Part shown: one piece after another, positions 11,668-23,615 of the stretch
How positions within the stretch are numbered: the first letter of the stretch is position 1
How the letters are laid out: every line of letters starts with the position of its first letter
Assembly (NCBI GenBank): GCA_034440575.1
Contig: JAOTOL010001643.1
Coordinates: forward strand, 903,501 to 967,500
DNA: 64,000 bases
Reading direction: 5' to 3'
Origin: Imbricaverruca yamaguchii
Lineage: Eukaryota > Arthropoda > Thecostraca > Neoverrucidae
Notes under the pieces: generated by a model
The model's database searches: none
What the model saw: only the letters and a program-made list of their open reading frames with translations
Told to the model about the DNA's origin: nothing
Made by a program: the position numbers and the translations under genes

Positions 11668-13639
11668 AGAAATATTCCTCATGATGCCCTTGAGTAAGTA
11701 ATTCAGTGCACTCAGCTAAGGGTGTCAATAGTTGGTTTTACAGTGGCAATTTGCTCTTTTGTATACTAGCTTTTGAGCCTTCCAAGTTATTCCTCCCTTC
11801 AACTAAATATTCCAGACATGAACTAAAAAAGTACACCAAAAAGCATTTAACATTAACAAGAATTGGTTTCAGTCAATTCTCTGAGCTTTTTGATTGGAAA
11901 AAAAAATTTCTTCATGGTCAGAATTAAAAGATTTTAGACAGATCACTTTAGTATAATTTTTCCTTAAACCATTTTATATTCTGAAACCTATGTCCAATAC
12001 ATGGCAAGTAGCAAATCAGTCAGTGCACATGCATCCTACTCATGGGGTGTGCTGTGAATATTTATCAGTTGTACAGTGTGAGCATGTCAGGAGTATCAGG
12101 TATGGATTGATAAACTTGGTTGACCTTGATTAAGTGTACCTTTGTTGCTATTTTGTCTACTGTTGCTCAGGAAGTCGCTTACAACCAGATCCTTTGCTAA
12201 TTTAACCATAGTGCCAATTTTCTCTCCGGCATTCATTCATCAGCTGCCATATGCAGTAGAGCTGAGTGTGGTCTCCACATAAAAAAGAAAGCATATTGCA
12301 ATCTACTGATTTTTGTAAGTTTAATTTTACTTCTTTCAGCATCATCAACAGTAAAACCTATTTTGTTATTAAAACTGACGTGATAACTATATTTGGTGTT
12401 GCTTTTAATATGTGTGTATCATAATGCCAGGTCTTCTCCCTCTATCTTGTCCCAGGTCTCTTTCCTGCGACCTGGGACCTGCAAGCAAATTTCCACTGTA
12501 AAACTGACTAATCTTTGAATGTCACCAACAGATGACTGGCAGTCAGCTGGTGATGACTTGGATACAATGCTGAGATAAAGTGTGAGTGGCAATACTTGGT
12601 GAATGCCAGTTATGCTAGTCCAGGGTAGGGTGGATTAGCCAATATAATCTGCCTTGTTGATACGCCTTTTTAAAGTTGGGCAGTTTCAAGAAAATAAATA
12701 GTATAATTTGAAACAAAAAATATGGATTCTTCTTTGTCCAGGGAGGTCGGGGTTATGCAAGGTTCTGTTAGGGTGCATTTTATGTAATTGTTGTATAAAT
12801 TTCTTTGTACCTGCATTGTTACCTAGCTAACTCAAACACCATCTTTTGGTGTTTTGTTCAAAACTGAAATGTAAGGACTTACACAGAAAATGAGTGTTCA
12901 TGTCATCTTAGCCACCTTGATAAACATTGCATTCAAAAGATAAATTCAAAGAATACATAAAGCACCTGAAATCACAAACCTTTGCTTCCTTCATGGAGGC
13001 AAATGTCTGTGAAAACTCGTCTTGTTATCACCTGAAAGCACAATAATGATTTTGATTGCCCTAAAAATTACTTAAATACGGCATAAAAATGCGTAGGTAA
13101 ATTACCTGCCAACGACACCTAAACCGCATTTCTTTTACGAGAGGTAAACATGCAGCAAGCAAATTAAGATCTAGAAATATTGGGGTTCAGGGGGTGCAAA
13201 AGGTCTCTACCGAAGTATGATGGCAGCGCAACGTCACAGACGAATGAAGTATTCCCTTCACATGCTTATAATTTACCGCGTGAGGTCACCTTCTGAAGAA
13301 GCCAAGCGCTCAAATGACATTTTTTAAAGATAAAAACTTTTCTATGTTTGAAGCATCCCACCCTTTGAAATATACAAATGCAGCCTATTTAGGTTGATTT
13401 ACTTATGAATATTGTATACATATTCCTAAGGATAATCTTCAGTGGTCCCAGTGTCTTATGGTCATATGGTATGGGACTAGGAATATATGGAGGGATTAAC
13501 GGGATTCTAACCAACATTTGGAATTTCGCTGAGGAGTTTGGAGATGGAACTTTGGGAGATGCTTACATGCTATCAGATCAGAGAGCCCGACACGTAGCCA
13601 GACGAAATTATCAAGGTCCATGATAGTCCCATTACCCGG

Positions 13640-14980
13640 CTTTATCCAGTGTCCATACATCCATGGGCTTCAAGGGCCAGAACAGAGTAGCGGGCACTGG
13701 GAACATGTGCCTCATGAAAACTGGTGCCCCTCCGGGAAGGCTGAGTGAACTCCCGTCGAAATGCTGAAGCCATAGGCGTCCTTCTAGGAGAAAATGGTGT
13801 CTTTTCAGTATGCTGGAGTGCAGCCTACTCTAATTTGTTTGTCCAAGGCGCCTCTGTAAGGCAAAGGCGCCCTTTCAGTGTGCTCGAATGCACCCCCTCC
13901 CCCATTGCTCCTCAGTTTTATGTGAACAAAACATATATGCGCAAAACCATACGGGTATACTAAACTTTGCCAAACTAAGCTAAACAAACTAAAACTACCA
14001 AACCTTTAACTTCGTATGTCTTGTACGCGGCGAAATTGAAGCATGATTGATGTCATTGAATATATATAACTAAAAAGACAACTCGATTTTTCAAAACTGT
14101 CCCGACGGCTGCACCGCATATTGGCAAAACGGCGGCGCTGGTAGGCGCTGCGCAGTGTGTTGTGGATGTAAAACGGTGGCGTTGGGGCGTTGGCGCCCAT
14201 CCTACTAGGAAAATAGTCCTACAGTGAGGCTCTGGTGCAGCCCTCTAATTTTTGCAGCTAAAGTTACCCATCCAGATGAAAATGTGCAGATAATCATTTA
14301 GTGCACCCTTCGAATTTTGAACCGAAGTCTCCCTTCCAAGACCTTAGAGTGCACCCCCTCGACATTTTCAGCTGAATACACCCCTTGGGGCTCATCCAGT
14401 GGCTCCAGATATGCCCCTTGCATGAAGATCCCGGATCTGCGCATGCCCTCTTAGCTGCGCCCTTGGAAGAGGCCCCGGGCTGATAGAGGAACTACAATTA
14501 AAAAGGAAGTCCTGAGGGCACGGATGTTGATTTCTGAAAATTATTCGGACGGGGGGAGGAATACATGAAGGCAACGGGCAGGTTGAAATTGATTGGGGAT
14601 ACCATTCCATAAGGCCCCATGTTAAAGCTTGAAATTATTGGCGGGGAGAGGGGCAAATCCAACATTGATTGGACACATTCCCCCTCGAAGTGTACAAAAC
14701 AACACCCATGCCTGAGCATCAACACGTGGCTCGCAGGATGGTCGTGCGAATTCAGGGATGGTCCGTGGATTCATGGACATGTCCCCATGCAATTTGGAAC
14801 CCGCGCCCCTCCGGGATGACTCGAGTGCTCCCCTCATATTTTTTTTTTCAGCTAGGACCACCCATCCAGTGTGCTCAAGTGCACACACCCTCCCCCGCCA
14901 AACGGATTTATTTTGCCGAAGGGGCCCCTTCAGGTGATTCCGCAGGGTGCACCTAAGAAATGGTCCCCCATGACAAATAC
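13640..14980. repeat. Cluster of decayed interspersed repeats
   Basis: Related short blocks recur: a gtgctcgaatgcaccccctc type near 13880, a gagtgcaccccctcgacatt type near 14345, and a gtgctcaagtgcacacaccc type near 14870. A similar gagcgcacccctccg block lies at 19387. Each is followed or preceded by a ttttcagct-like string. They look like fragments of one transposon family. No coding remnant is recognisable. Confidence 0.45.
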
Positions 14981-16262
14981 TAACTGCCCTTAGATAGGAT
15001 TTAGTATGCAGACAGTACACATATGCTCTCAACTACAAACATTCCCAGCGTTAATTCGCTGGCATTTATTTATTAGCGAATGTCGGATACTAGCACTCGC
15101 TTGTATCCGGGGTCTTAATTCCACGGGGTTCACATGCCGAATCCCGCACAAAGCTGGAAAAACAATGATTAATACACGTTGGACACCTGAAAAGCACAAT
15201 TACAATATTTTACGAAGTGTTTCAACATTTCTATCTTTTCATCATGAACTCAGCATCATTTTCAAGAACTTTTCATCAAAATCTATCAGCAGCATTTCAT
15301 TTTACATTTCATTCCAGGGTCAAAATGCATGCGAGTGAGAGGCGCGCCCGAGCTTTTGACCGTACAGGTTCGCGCTTGATGCTACCAATAGACACATCAG
15401 AGGAAAAATATGTGATACCATGAAGTCTTGGAAGTTAAATTTCCTGTACCTTCAAAATAAAGGCATCTTTGGTGCAAACAGTTTCGTAACAGCTGCTTGT
15501 GATTGCAGCCGAATCCACCGTCCTGAAAACCAATTGACTTGACATGGGTAAGGAAATGCCCTTTTATAGATAGCCCATAAATAATACAAATAAATTGCAA
15601 TATGGTTTTCCTCGTCCTGGTTCAAAATTGATTGCTACGTCGTCTGATTATTTACCTTTTTAGACCTTATTCACCCTTTTCTCAGGGACACTTGAACACC
15701 TTTTAATGAAATTATCACAAACAATGGTGCCTTGCTACGATATGCTGACGCATGTGTCTCTAAGTCTCTAACTTTTGCGTCACTCAGCGGCTTTTTGCTC
15801 CAATGTAATTCTCACGTCACTTTTCATGACGATATATTTTTTGCTTTCAACGTTGTTGAAATAAGCAGAATTATACCTACAGATGCATTAAACATAATGT
15901 GTGCACTGTATACAATGCGCTTTCTGATTTTCAAGGAGACTCCACTCAGCTCTATCTAGAAGGCGCGGGATTTGCCTCGCGCAGGTGATTCGGTATGCGC
16001 GCCGAATAGGTAGGTGCAGGGTGATATATGGTGGCGGGTGGCGGTGTAAGTCCCGTGATGTGGGGTAATTTCGGAAGAATTGCGGGTGATTACGGTGAAA
16101 TATTGAGCTTTTCTTGGCTAAATATCGAAAAATACAGTCGCTTAGTTTGACATTTGTGTTAATTCCCTTCCCGTCGCTGTTATCAGGTAATACCTTTGTT
16201 TGTTTATTTGGTGGTCCACGACGCGCTTTTGCACATTCACGGCTAATGGCACCGCCCACATT
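14981..16262. other. Gene-empty stretch
   Basis: Mixed to AT-rich DNA with no recognisable coding or structural feature. Confidence 0.45.
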
Positions 16263-16360
16263 GTTTCGTCGGTGGGCCGCGGGATTGGGAAATGTCTCGA
16301 GGGGTGCGAGTGTCGAACCCGGGACCTTTGGTACCCAGAGCCCATCACCTTAACCCGTCC
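16263..16360 (-). repeat. Possible second tRNA-related SINE head
   Basis: On the minus strand the segment reads gggttaaggtgatgggctc, then an intervening loop, then cccgggttcgacactc. The latter fits the RNA polymerase III B box (GGTTCGANNCC), while the A box is poor. Only one copy was seen in the window, so this is tentative. Confidence 0.35.
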
Positions 16361-16384
16361 CGTCTCGGGGGGTCTTCAACCGCC

Positions 16385-17180
16385 CCCCCCCCTCAGGTTT
16401 TTCGCGGATAGTGGACGAACGGCGCGCGGCGGCGCACTCAAATTTGGCATACCTTTTCCGACATCAATTTGGCATGCTGATTTTGAATTTTGAATTCAGG
16501 TAGTCAGGTAGTGGCAATTTTGAAGTCAGGTCATCTAGGGTCAACGAGTTAGTCAAGGTCAAGTGAGGTCACCTCCAAAAAAGTTCAAGCAGTCGTCACA
16601 ATTTAACGGATACAGATGTTTGAAGGAAACTTTCAACGTTTGCTTATCTTTAGGGATGTAACAAAATGCACAAGTGGATATTTTACCTTCTTTTTTTTCG
16701 TTTTTGACTACATATAAATTTTGCATATGTGCCGAATTGCAGTTCAAATAGAGGATTCTGGCTAAAGTAAGCATTTTTAGTAGGGCAAGTTGACTTCGAA
16801 CAACGTTTCTCGGTCTTCTCCACCCATTGGAAAATGAAAATAAAGAAAACTTGAAAACTTAACATTTTTTAATTAAAAAATATTTTTTTTGGGGGGGGCA
16901 AAAAATATTGCCATGGTCGATTTCGCTGTCCTTTTCTCATTCCAAATATTTTTTTTCATTTTTCCCCAAAATTAACTCCCCAAAGCCAAAAATATAATGT
17001 AAGTCGTGAAAAGACGTGAAAATCTAGCCTCCTGGTGACGCCACTTTTGGGGGAAGTTGTTTTGGGGATGGACCCGGACCTTACTCGTTGAGCGCTTTCC
17101 GATCAGACCTCTTTCATTTTCGTGCGATCCTTGGTTGGCATTTTAGAGGGGTTACTAACCGCCCCTCCCCCCCCGAGACG
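16385..17180 (-). repeat. Dispersed transposon-like repeat, copy 2 (inverted)
   Basis: This is the inverted relative of 7320-8040. It shares in reverse order the poly-C run, a cctcaggtttttcgcggata block, a ggtcaac/ggtcaagtgaggtca cluster, the cctccaaaaaagttcaa block (16573) and the long T and G runs near 16885. It ends near a second poly-C tract (17160-17182). No coding frame survives. Confidence 0.7.
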
Positions 17181-17437
17181 GGGTGTGAGGATCTGACCGA
17201 AAGACGGCTCGGGTTAGAGTTTCGTCATGAAACGTCTGCTAATATTGTGAATATAGTCAAAACTCAAAATGAAAGTACGCCTAATTCCGAGAGCAGGGCG
17301 GTTAGTACTTGATTTTTTATCGTATTTACATTGGCCTGGAACCATTCCGGCTTCACTCTTGTTCGCTATGGAATGCAGTCCCGTGCATCTCCTTATGACA
17401 TATTGCGGAAATACAATATGTCTCATCTCATGTCTCA

Positions 17438-17489
17438 TCGAAGCCGTCTCATCAAATGCTCTGATTCGCATTCGATGAGACGGCTTCGA
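17438..17489. other. Near-perfect 22-bp hairpin
   Basis: Arms at 17438-17459 (tcgaagccgtctcatcaaat plus gc) and 17468-17489 pair with one mismatch around an 8-base loop (tctgattc). The pairing does not extend beyond the arms. At 52 nt it is short for an animal microRNA precursor. It could be a transposon end or a small inverted duplication. Confidence 0.75.
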
Positions 17490-18086
17490 ATAACCTTCAT
17501 TCAGTCGCTTATATTTGCGTGCAACTTATGCTTTTTGTAGAACGTGAGCTTTCCGGAGCCTCCGTCGTTGGGATTAGCGAAAGTGAGCTGCATTTGTGCC
17601 TTTGTCGTGATCGCGTCGTTGCAAAGCGTAATCTGATTGCGGAAACCCAGATTCTCGTGCAGCCGCCTGGCTGCTGATTCAACGACTTTACGTCAGGCAT
17701 GAGCCTCGGCTGTTGGTCGTTTAGAATAGATATTAATTTATATCCACGGACGTGGATGCACGTGTACAGTGTATTACCGCAAACGTTGAGGCGTTGGCGC
17801 CCAAGTTGGAACGGCAGCGCCGCCTTTTCCTCAAGTCACTTGATTTAGTTACTCCGGTAACACCACCTTTTCTTCTTAACAGCATCAAGCTTTACACTTG
17901 CAACAGCAACCTTGCTGGCGATCGCATACCGATGTTATCTGGGAGCGTACAGCAGTAGATTTAGTTTTTTTTTTGTCAGCGCCCAGCATAGATCAACATT
18001 TCTCACCCTGTACGACGGGAGGCTTCGCCGCTGCGTTTTCCATGCAACTGATGATCCCCGCCACTCGTGCATGCACATGTATTATT

Positions 18087-18250
18087 CTTGGTTGGTTATC
18101 GGTTTTACAACACATCGACCGTTGAGCCATGTAGCGTCGCCAATCTCTCACGCCGATTGGTCGCGGGCGAAGAGTAGCGACAGGTGAGACTCGAACCCAC
18201 AACCTTTCGATTGTGACTACTTGTGACTTTCGATTGTGACTACTCGTCCC
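18087..18250 (-). repeat. tRNA-derived SINE, copy A (rearranged head)
   Basis: On the minus strand the body shares gcgtgagagattggcgacgc and cggtcgatgtgt with copies B and C. The B-box region reads gtgggttcgagtctcacctg. The region that should hold the A box is replaced by a short duplication of the tcacaatcgaaag segment, so this copy has probably lost promoter function. Confidence 0.82.
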
Positions 18251-18943
18251 ACATGTGTTATTCTTAAAGGACAATCAATTTCCGCTGGCACTTCATCACA
18301 AAGGAAACAATAGCGATTCACTGAATCGTGCAATACAGAGGGGACCTTGAGTGTGCCACATTCGTGAAGCTCAATCGTTGTATTGCGTGCAAATCGCTGT
18401 GCGAAATGCCATTGGATTTGCCTAATGTGGACGAATCCGACAGAACATGGAGCTGTCGAGGGTAGCCCCAGTTCATAGGTTCGGTTCCAGGGTTTGGTCT
18501 AACAAGATTGTACTGGGTGGGGGTATGCACTCGTATAACATATTAACTACGGGGACCGCGGTCCCATCAGTCAAGGCCCTGCCCCCCGAGTCACGAAACC
18601 ATTATCTTTGCTTAAGCATTACTGCAGCGGCCGAAGTAAGCTTGTCGGTGACGATGACACCACGGTAGCCAATGGAACCGCCCCCCCGCCCCACACGCTC
18701 AAAATTTCAGACCTCAAAATCAATGGTAATGCCCTGAGGGCGGGGTCGTTACAATTGACTTCAATGAGGTAAAATTCCAGCCTTTCGAGCACTCCCTGCC
18801 CGGGCAATAATGAAACAATGACAAGTGTGACTTGACTGGAGGAGTGAAGGGTACACGGAACCCGCAGCAGCATGTTGAGGGAGGCCTGGTCCGTTCGGCG
18901 TTGGACTACCGAGCAGGCAGAGTTTCGGATACCGTTGTCGGGG

Positions 18944-19120
18944 TAGGTCCCCGCCATATAGCACGCTAGCATTTGCCGGCGTGGCCAGCTTCCGAGTGCT
19001 GAGTGGTTAGTCCCCGCTATGTAGCTCATTTGTACCGGCCCGCGTAGCTAGCTTCCGAGTGTCGAGTGGTATATCCTCGCCTAGAACTCATTCATACCGG
19101 CTTGAGTAGCCAGCTTTACC
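18944..19120. repeat. About 63-bp tandem repeat, three units
   Basis: Three diverged units share an agcttccgagtg core (18988 and 19051, with a weak third copy) and a flanking ccccgc/tag/ctcatt segment. Non-coding. Confidence 0.6.
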
Positions 19121-19989
19121 TTCCGATTAGTGATAAGGTCGAATTATCGCCTGAAGATCCTGGAATTCTCGCATATGCCAGGAGTTCTCGTCACCTATGT
19201 GTTTTTGTAATGAGAAGGTGATTTATCATTTGTTGCATCAATGAAGTGTTGTGTATTTGTTCGGTGTGTGACATTGATCTTTCTTGCTGCAGGCCATAGA
19301 CGGATACAGGGGAGGCGGAGGAGCCTCCAGCCCCCAACCGGAAAGACGCCCCGCCGAGTAGAAAATGCATCCCTGCGAGAGGGTCGAGCGCACCCCTCCG
19401 CGCTCGGTGAATTTTCGAGCTGAAGGCGCCCCCTCATAATTTTGTCACGTTCCTATTAAACATATCCTAGATCTGTCAGTATTGTAGGTGCAGCATCATC
19501 AAGGGTAGGTGCAATGGTCAGCTGCATTGGTTTGCTTCATGAGACAGTAATCATTCCCGAAGTCGCTACGTGGGTGCTGTGGCTCAGGAACCGTTTCTTC
19601 TACACCTCTCCCCACCTCCCATCATTGAACATTTCATACCTTATTTTATCCTCTACAATTTCGTGTTTCATTGGTATCTTCATGCATGATGCTTAAATTA
19701 TACCTCAGGGTAAATCTACCCTATTGCAGTTACCGTTCAGGCTAATAATTCCTTGGATTTCAGGTTATATAGTCATGCATGTATTGAATGTATCCATCAA
19801 TATACCCACGCTCTACGTTTGGCCTTTCAAAGCATCAGACTGCGTGCAAATATCCTGGGTGCATGTCATATGTTCGTCAGTGTGTATCCACGATTATTAA
19901 CCAGAATCCGTGCCGCTACCCCCGTCCCTCTATTCATACTGCATGGTGACATCCCTGGTAAGGTTATATGCGTCACGGCTGTGTCCCCG

Positions 19990-20386
19990 ACCACCCATTG
20001 GTCGTCGGGCGGCGCGCCGGCGTCATGGGTACCGGCGCGCGGCGGGCGAGCTTCTCTTACCCGCCACTACGAGGCGGTCTGTTTTGATTCAAGACGGCGC
20101 GCTGGAGTCGGAGGCCGGCGCGCGCCGACGCAGTTATTGTCGGGCGACCGGCCAGTGGTTCTCGCGGTTCGGGCCCGGCTGGGCGCGCTTCTCTGCTCCG
20201 GTCGGACAGGGCCATGTGAGGCCGCAAGCTTGCATATCGCACCCAGAGCACCATCCGATCGTGTCGCCAAGTGTGGCTGCCGCCGTGCCGGCCCGTGCTG
20301 GGATGCTAGCTGCGCACGCGCTTGTGGCTCTCGGGAATTGCGTCTGAATATCGGACTCGCGCGCCGACACTGAAGCGTCGCCAGCC
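19990..20386 (+). promoter_or_regulatory. CpG-rich 5' flank of the GAS2-like gene
   Basis: DNA dense in CG dinucleotides starts abruptly at about 19990 in AT-rich surroundings and runs into the first coding exon at 20387. Its position suggests a promoter and 5' UTR. I see no convincing TATA box or initiator, so this is inferred from composition and placement only. Confidence 0.35.
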
Positions 20387-20656
20387 ATGACCCGACCCGA
20401 CATGGCGTCTGAGGAGCAGAAGGAGCCCGGCGGCGTCTCCGCCGCGCCGTCCAGCCCGGCGCCGTCCACGCCCGACAGGGTCGCCGACGGCATCATGCAC
20501 CTGGAGCCGCGGCCGTTCCGACCCTTCAAGACCTCCGAGGAGTATCTGTACGCGATGAAGGAGGACCTGGCCGAGTGGCTCAAGATGCTGTACGATCTCG
20601 AAATGTCGCCGGAGAACTTCATGGATACACTGGATACGGGCGTCGTGCTCTGCGAT
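20387..20656 (+). CDS. pigs: GAS2-like cytoskeletal linker, first coding exon
   Basis: GAS2-family proteins bind actin through a calponin-homology (CH) domain and microtubules through a GAR domain. This exon encodes 90 residues from ATG 20387. A low-complexity Ser/Pro/Ala leader (residues 5-30) is followed by [31 protein letters not shown] and a TGVVLCD motif, which is the start of the CH domain. It stops at a phase-0 donor (gtaagtg at 20657). Residues after LC normally continue HANNVRR or a related block, and the next exon supplies that. The symbol follows the Drosophila homologue pickled eggs; orthology is inferred. An in-frame ATG also occurs at codon 6; the first is chosen here. Confidence 0.85.
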
Positions 20657-22669
20657 GTAAGTGTTTACATTCCTTCTTAGCCGTGTACTCGGTACCCATC
20701 ACCAGCTATTTGCTAGATTTCTAGGAGTAACGTGTTGGTTATTGATACACCTTAGTTGTTCGCTCGCCGATGGGTGTCATGTGAAGTTGCGCTGATGTAC
20801 CAGTTCAAAACAGAGACTTGTTTGATGTTTTCTTCTTTGTGGGGAGGTGGAAGCGTAAAATGAAGCATTGTGTGACTTAACCTGCAGCACACCCGGAATG
20901 AAACATTTTCCGATCACTGATGGAGGGGAGGAGCGAACTTAACGTCCAGTTGCTCTTCGAGTCCCTGGGTCAGGGGAGCCCTTAGCCAGGCTGGGGAGCT
21001 GTGGGCACGTGCCTCCACTCAGCAAACCATGCGCCATAATTACTTTAGTATTACACATATGGACCTATGGACTTGGAATGGACGTGCACTAGGCAGAATC
21101 GGTTCAGAAAAATGGTGTTACTCTCCCGATAATTCCGGTTGCTTACGGGCCTGAGGGAATTCATAGTGCCTGCATCAGTGGGTACCGGCAGACAGGAATC
21201 TGCTGATCGACTTTGTCATGACCATGGATGAGGGATGGCAGCTCCCTGAACTCAGATAAGTGGAGGTTTCTCTGAGGACGACAGCGGGAATCCAGGGATT
21301 CTTCAGGGTAGAGACATAACTATTCTGTCCGACCGTGTGAAAATTACGATGTCTTGGCTAAATGTGATGAAATCGAGAGATTGCGCGTGCTAATTGTCCG
21401 GTTTTCGGCTGGATCAGGTCAAACACTAAATGAATATGGTACTCTGTCCCATGCCTCCCGAAAAAAAATTCACCAGGAAATGTCCTGCTCCTAATCAGAC
21501 GAGCGCAATCCACAGCAAACAAGCCTGGTAACCTATAGCTGGCGGTAAGCTGGTGCAAAAACGCAACTTTCTACCACAGAAGTAAAATCCGTTTTTTACT
21601 CGAATATGATTATAACTTTATTATTCGTGGTTGAAAATAAACTTCTTTTATCCATGACGGTGAATACAACTTATTTATGCTGGTTAAAAGCGACTAAAAC
21701 CGACTACAGATCACAAGGATATTCGCAAAGTAGAATATTCCCAGGTGTTTGCATGCCTATAACATTGAATGGATAAACCACTACCTACATGAGTTCTTAG
21801 TACCTGGTGGATATTGAATACACTATAAGTACAAACGTAATCTGTTTTCAGTTACAAAAGCAATCATGCGGCACAAAATTAGGTCCTGTCTCCCAAACAC
21901 ATGCACAAATACCAGTAATCGGGCATAATCTAACCTGTAGAAACAAAAATGTCAACATGTTTTTTTTTTTAATCAACGGAATGATTGCTGCTAGGTGCAC
22001 AGCCATAATTTTCATGAGGGAGAGCCACAAAACAAAGTGGTATGAAATAACAACCGGTATCAGCGAGAGAAGCGCGCCGAAAATTCCTGGTTTTTCGTGC
22101 TGAAAATCTCAATATTTCTTGTTTCATCTACTAGATTTTTAGCTTCTAGGGTGTCTCCAGTTTCCCCAGTTTCTCTTCTAGTAGTTTCTCCGGCGCACTC
22201 TTCGCTGCACCTCTGTATGTTGCAATTCTGATCTCAAAACTAAGCATCCCATGCGTGATGTATAAAAATGGTGTAGCTGGTGTGTGTTGGTACCAACCTG
22301 CTTTTATGGTAAATATGCTCAGTGTTTGTTTGGTGCACCACATTGATGAGGTTAGTGTATATTTTGTCCTCAATATCTCGATTAGCCAAGGTTGACTTCG
22401 GTACAATGTTTTGCGACAGGAACAGGTTCAATTATTGTGACGTAATCGGCAGTTGAACTTTTAAATTACTTTTGCCACACGTTCAATCAGTAAACACTTG
22501 TGAAAGCCATCCTGGGTGGATGCAAAGTTGAACTTAAAAGTAAAGCAGATTGATCAGCGAAGAATATTGCATGGGTCTGTTACTCAGAGGCGCAACGAAG
22601 CCCCCTCCCACAACAAAAGAAAATACACCAGATATATTATAATTTTGAGTTTACACCACGGCAAACGAG

Positions 22670-22770
22670 AAATTCTCAGCACGCTTCGCGCGCTGAAAGC
22701 GGTCTCCTTGGAATGTGATTTTCCGTGGGTCGCCCCCACCCCCTTAGGAAAATGCGGCATGTGCCCCTAC
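22670..22770. repeat. Interspersed repeat fragment, hairpin family
   Basis: It contains a short hairpin (cagcacgc with gcgcgctg), then gaaagcg, a gggtcgcccccacccc block and ttaggaaaat. The order matches 26869-26965. A shorter relative (agaagcgcgccgaaaattcc) lies at 22068. It is probably one transposon family with degraded copies. Confidence 0.6.
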
Positions 22771-23444
22771 CGTAGCTACCTCCGCACATGCTATTGTTAT
22801 ACTAAGAACTTGCAACTTTCACCAGCACACAGCAAGAGCGTATCATACAAATACACAGCATGCGGCGCATGATGGTATGTACACAGTACGAGCGCAAAAC
22901 AGCATGATAATCATCATGGATTTGGTGTGCAATTTAGTGTCAGAGTCTTTCAACTAAGGACGTCATTGCAGTACTGCCCAGACAACGTTTGTGTTCCTAT
23001 AATTAAGAAGGCGAGCAATCCATCATGAATGCGATTTATATGTACATAATTAATACTAGCAATGTACAGTTTATTGCCGGTGGTATGCTTTAGATTTGCA
23101 TCTTTGTGACAACATGACAAACACTGTGAAGTTGAACGGAGTTTTGGCTGGTTTAAACCACTGGGCTGTAAAACTCGTATTGAGTAGCCGGTCCAAGCTA
23201 CGCTTTAAGCCTGTCGTAACAACCAGTAGCGAAGGCTTGCCATCTGTGGTGGCCAGCTTGTTATTGATGGAAATACTGAAACTTAGTTGAAAATATTCCA
23301 CTTGTATGCATGTTGCTTTTCGTTGTTGGAGTGACAATTGGGCACAGGTTTGCTTGAACCGACTTCAAGACTATATTGTGAATGTCTTGACTGCTTTAGC
23401 ATGTTTCTGGACTATGCTGAACTATGCTACGATTTTCATGTCGA

Positions 23445-23615
23445 AACATATATTCACGTTTCGGTGTTCCTGAGCCATGTTCAGCTCATGTTTGGGTCTT
23501 TGTGAGCCATGTTCGCGTTTGGGTATATATGAGTCCTGTTCTGCCTATGTTTGGATATTTATGAGCTATTTTCAGTTCATGTTTAGGTATTTATGAGCTA
23601 TGTTTAGCTCATGAT
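23445..23615. repeat. Degenerate tandem repeat of about 32 bp
   Basis: About five units of the type tgagccatgttcagctcatg followed by tttgggtattta. The TGAGC and GCTCA parts of a unit are partly self-complementary. Confidence 0.65.

Larger units (their letters stand above)
8041..13400. other. AT-rich gene-empty block
   Basis: Strongly AT-rich DNA with no open frame above about 95 codons and no recognised domain. It contains a 110-bp tandem duplication and a CCTAA-rich patch, listed separately, and otherwise short A/T runs. A perfect 9-bp inverted repeat with a 10-base loop (tcccaggtc and gacctggga) lies at 12450-12477. Near 9405-9450 a ggggtttaggggcaca string with a later ggtcatgcagtgccc looks like a worn interspersed repeat, but I cannot classify it. 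Confidence 0.55.

Noticed and set aside
22516..22872. 118-codon plus-strand frame
   Set aside because: It overlaps an interspersed repeat fragment and has no recognisable domain.
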